Origin: Clostridia bacterium
GTDB lineage: Bacteria; Bacillota; Clostridia; Oscillospirales; CAG-382
DNA: 5,707 nt
Assembly: GCA_017397605.1 (NCBI GenBank)
Contig: JAFQII010000259.1
Location: 1-5,707, forward strand
Direction: 5' to 3'
Position numbers and translations under genes: made by a program. The notes under the pieces are model-generated. The model made no database searches. It worked only from the letters and a program-made list of their open reading frames with translations, and was not told where the DNA came from. Of this stretch, positions 4,871 through 5,707 are shown piece after piece. Positions within the stretch are counted from its first letter, which is position 1. Every line of letters starts with the position of its first letter.

Positions 4871-5707
4871 ATGAAAACATTTCCGATTGCGCATTTTAAC
4901 CGTTTCCGCGGTGCAAACGAGCTTGTGGTTTATACCGAGGGCGAAACAACCAAGACCAACAACTATGGCTGGGAAGCCTGCGTTGTCGACGGCCGTGTCA
5001 TCCGTTGCGGCAAGAATAACAACGTGATTCCCGAGGGCGGCTGCGTTTTGTCCGGGCATGGCAAAGCGGCGCTGTTCTTGTCCGAAAACCTTTGCGTCGG
5101 TGCAAAGGCGGAGATCGACAGAGATGCAATGGTTTTATCGGTCGAAATCGATGAGTTATCCATGGAGATCAATGCCGACTCCCAGATTCAAACAGTCGAA
5201 GCACGCCTTGCAGACCGCATTGCGGAAGGATCTGCTTTTGACAGAACGACCGCAGAGCGCCTTCTCGCCGAAGCGAAAACAGCAAAAAACGGCAAAGAAT
5301 ACGACAAGGTCAAGCAGCTCACCGACGAGGTATTTTATCACACCGCACGCTCCGTGCGCGGCGAATACCGTGCAGTCTGGCACCGTCCGACCGAAAAATG
5401 TGAAGCGGACGTCGAAAAAACCGTCTTGCGTTTTCTGGATGCCGGCTTTAATATCATGCTGATCGAGACCAACTACGAGGGTTATGCCAATGCCCAGAAA
5501 TGTGTACATGACTTTCTGCCGATCCGCAAGGGTTACGAAAACGGTTTTGACGTGATCGAAGCGTTTATCCGCATCGGCAAAGCAAACGGCATGCAGATTC
5601 ATGCTTGGTTTGAAGATTTCTTCTTTGGCGTCAAAGAGACGGGCTGCCCGATGGCGGACGTTCATCCCGAATGGATGGCAAAGCGCAAAGACGGCGGATT
5701 GCTCCAC
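4871..5707 (+). CDS. Family 10 glycosylhydrolase-like (GHL10/DUF187) protein, N-terminal 279 residues
   Basis: The frame runs from ATG 4871 to the last base with no stop, so the C-terminus is missing. Residues about 8-95 form a compact domain with FNRFRGANELVVYTEGETT (9-27), TNNYGWEACVVDGRV (29-43) and IPEGGCVLSGHGKAALFL (53-70). This resembles the phosphodiester-glycosidase-like (NAGPA-type) N-terminus seen in some clostridial GHL10 proteins, by recall only. A helical, charged linker follows (about 105-160). The GHL10 barrel begins at EYRAVWHRP (165-173), then FLDAGFNIMLIETNYEGY (188-205) and IHAWFEDFFFG (243-253), then HPEW (265-268). GHL10 proteins such as B. subtilis YngK are thought to hydrolyse carbohydrates, with substrate mostly unknown. 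No signal peptide or lipobox is visible at the N-terminus, so the protein looks cytoplasmic, unlike many relatives. It is divergent from the radical SAM gene with a 93-nt gap and has its own SigA promoter and RBS. Confidence 0.85.
   Translation, partial: MKTFPIAHFNRFRGANELVVYTEGETTKTNNYGWEACVVDGRVIRCGKNNNVIPEGGCVLSGHGKAALFLSENLCVGAKAEIDRDAMVLSVEIDELSMEINADSQIQTVEARLADRIAEGSAFDRTTAERLLAEAKTAKNGKEYDKVKQLTDEVFYHTARSVRGEYRAVWHRPTEKCEADVEKTVLRFLDAGFNIMLIETNYEGYANAQKCVHDFLPIRKGYENGFDVIEAFIRIGKANGMQIHAWFEDFFFGVKETGCPMADVHPEWMAKRKDGGLLH

Noticed and set aside
4778..5059. N-terminal extension of about 94 residues on the radical SAM protein (minus strand)
   Set aside because: It lies antisense to the start of the GHL10 gene and its SigA promoter, lacks a ribosome binding site at its ATG, and the family normally begins at the internal Met (4777), which has GGAGG at ideal spacing.
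5156..5707. Minus-strand open frame of 183 codons at the right end
   Set aside because: It is the reverse of the GHL10 coding frame, whose translation carries recognisable domain motifs.
1..5707. Mobile elements, CRISPR, tRNA or rRNA, and defence or other accessory systems
   Set aside because: No transposase or integrase, no repeated spacer arrays, no long terminal repeats and no structured RNA gene were seen on either strand; the recognised genes are chromosomal core or housekeeping families.

Overview
The window looks like chromosome from an endospore-forming, low-to-mid GC Firmicute (Clostridia-like), probably an uncultured or gut-type lineage. The main evidence is a full-length sporulation sigma factor SigG, which keeps the N-terminal KVEICG.(N/D)TSKL signature of the family. 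Strong GGAGG ribosome binding sites, a consensus SigA promoter, an AsnO-type asparagine synthetase and a YtqA-type radical SAM protein fit this. No insertion sequence, phage gene, CRISPR array, tRNA or rRNA is visible. It reads as ordinary core chromosome with some interesting regulatory detail, and I see no evidence of an undescribed multi-gene system.

Layout, left to right. (1) 1-468 (+): the C-terminal part of an unrecognised membrane protein. (2) 499-549: a long hairpin that hides the Shine-Dalgarno of the next gene and also looks like a terminator. (3) 552-1325 (+): sigG. (4) 1322-1363: a perfect 19-bp inverted repeat containing the sigG stop and touching the stop of the convergent gene; it is very probably a shared bidirectional terminator. 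(5) 1363-3183 (-): glutamine-hydrolysing asparagine synthetase, most like the sporulation-associated AsnO branch, with a possible SigE-type promoter just upstream. (6) 3244-3265: terminator of the next leftward operon. (7) 3272-3829 (-): a guanylate kinase-like protein with an altered P-loop. (8) 3848-4777 (-): a YtqA/YhcC-family radical SAM protein (MnmL-like), 18 nt upstream of the kinase gene and probably co-transcribed with it. (9) 4811-4838: an extended -10 SigA promoter pointing right. (10) 4871-5707 (+): the start of a family-10 glycosylhydrolase-like (GHL10) protein that runs off the end of the window.

How the genes relate. sigG drives late forespore gene expression. An AsnO-type enzyme next to it, with a mother-cell-type promoter candidate, suggests (inference) that the convergent pair is a sporulation neighbourhood. 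The radical SAM / guanylate kinase-like pair looks like a separate housekeeping operon, with tRNA wobble-uridine modification as the likely role of the first gene. The GHL10 gene is divergent from that operon and has its own strong vegetative promoter. There is no gene-free stretch longer than 100 bases.
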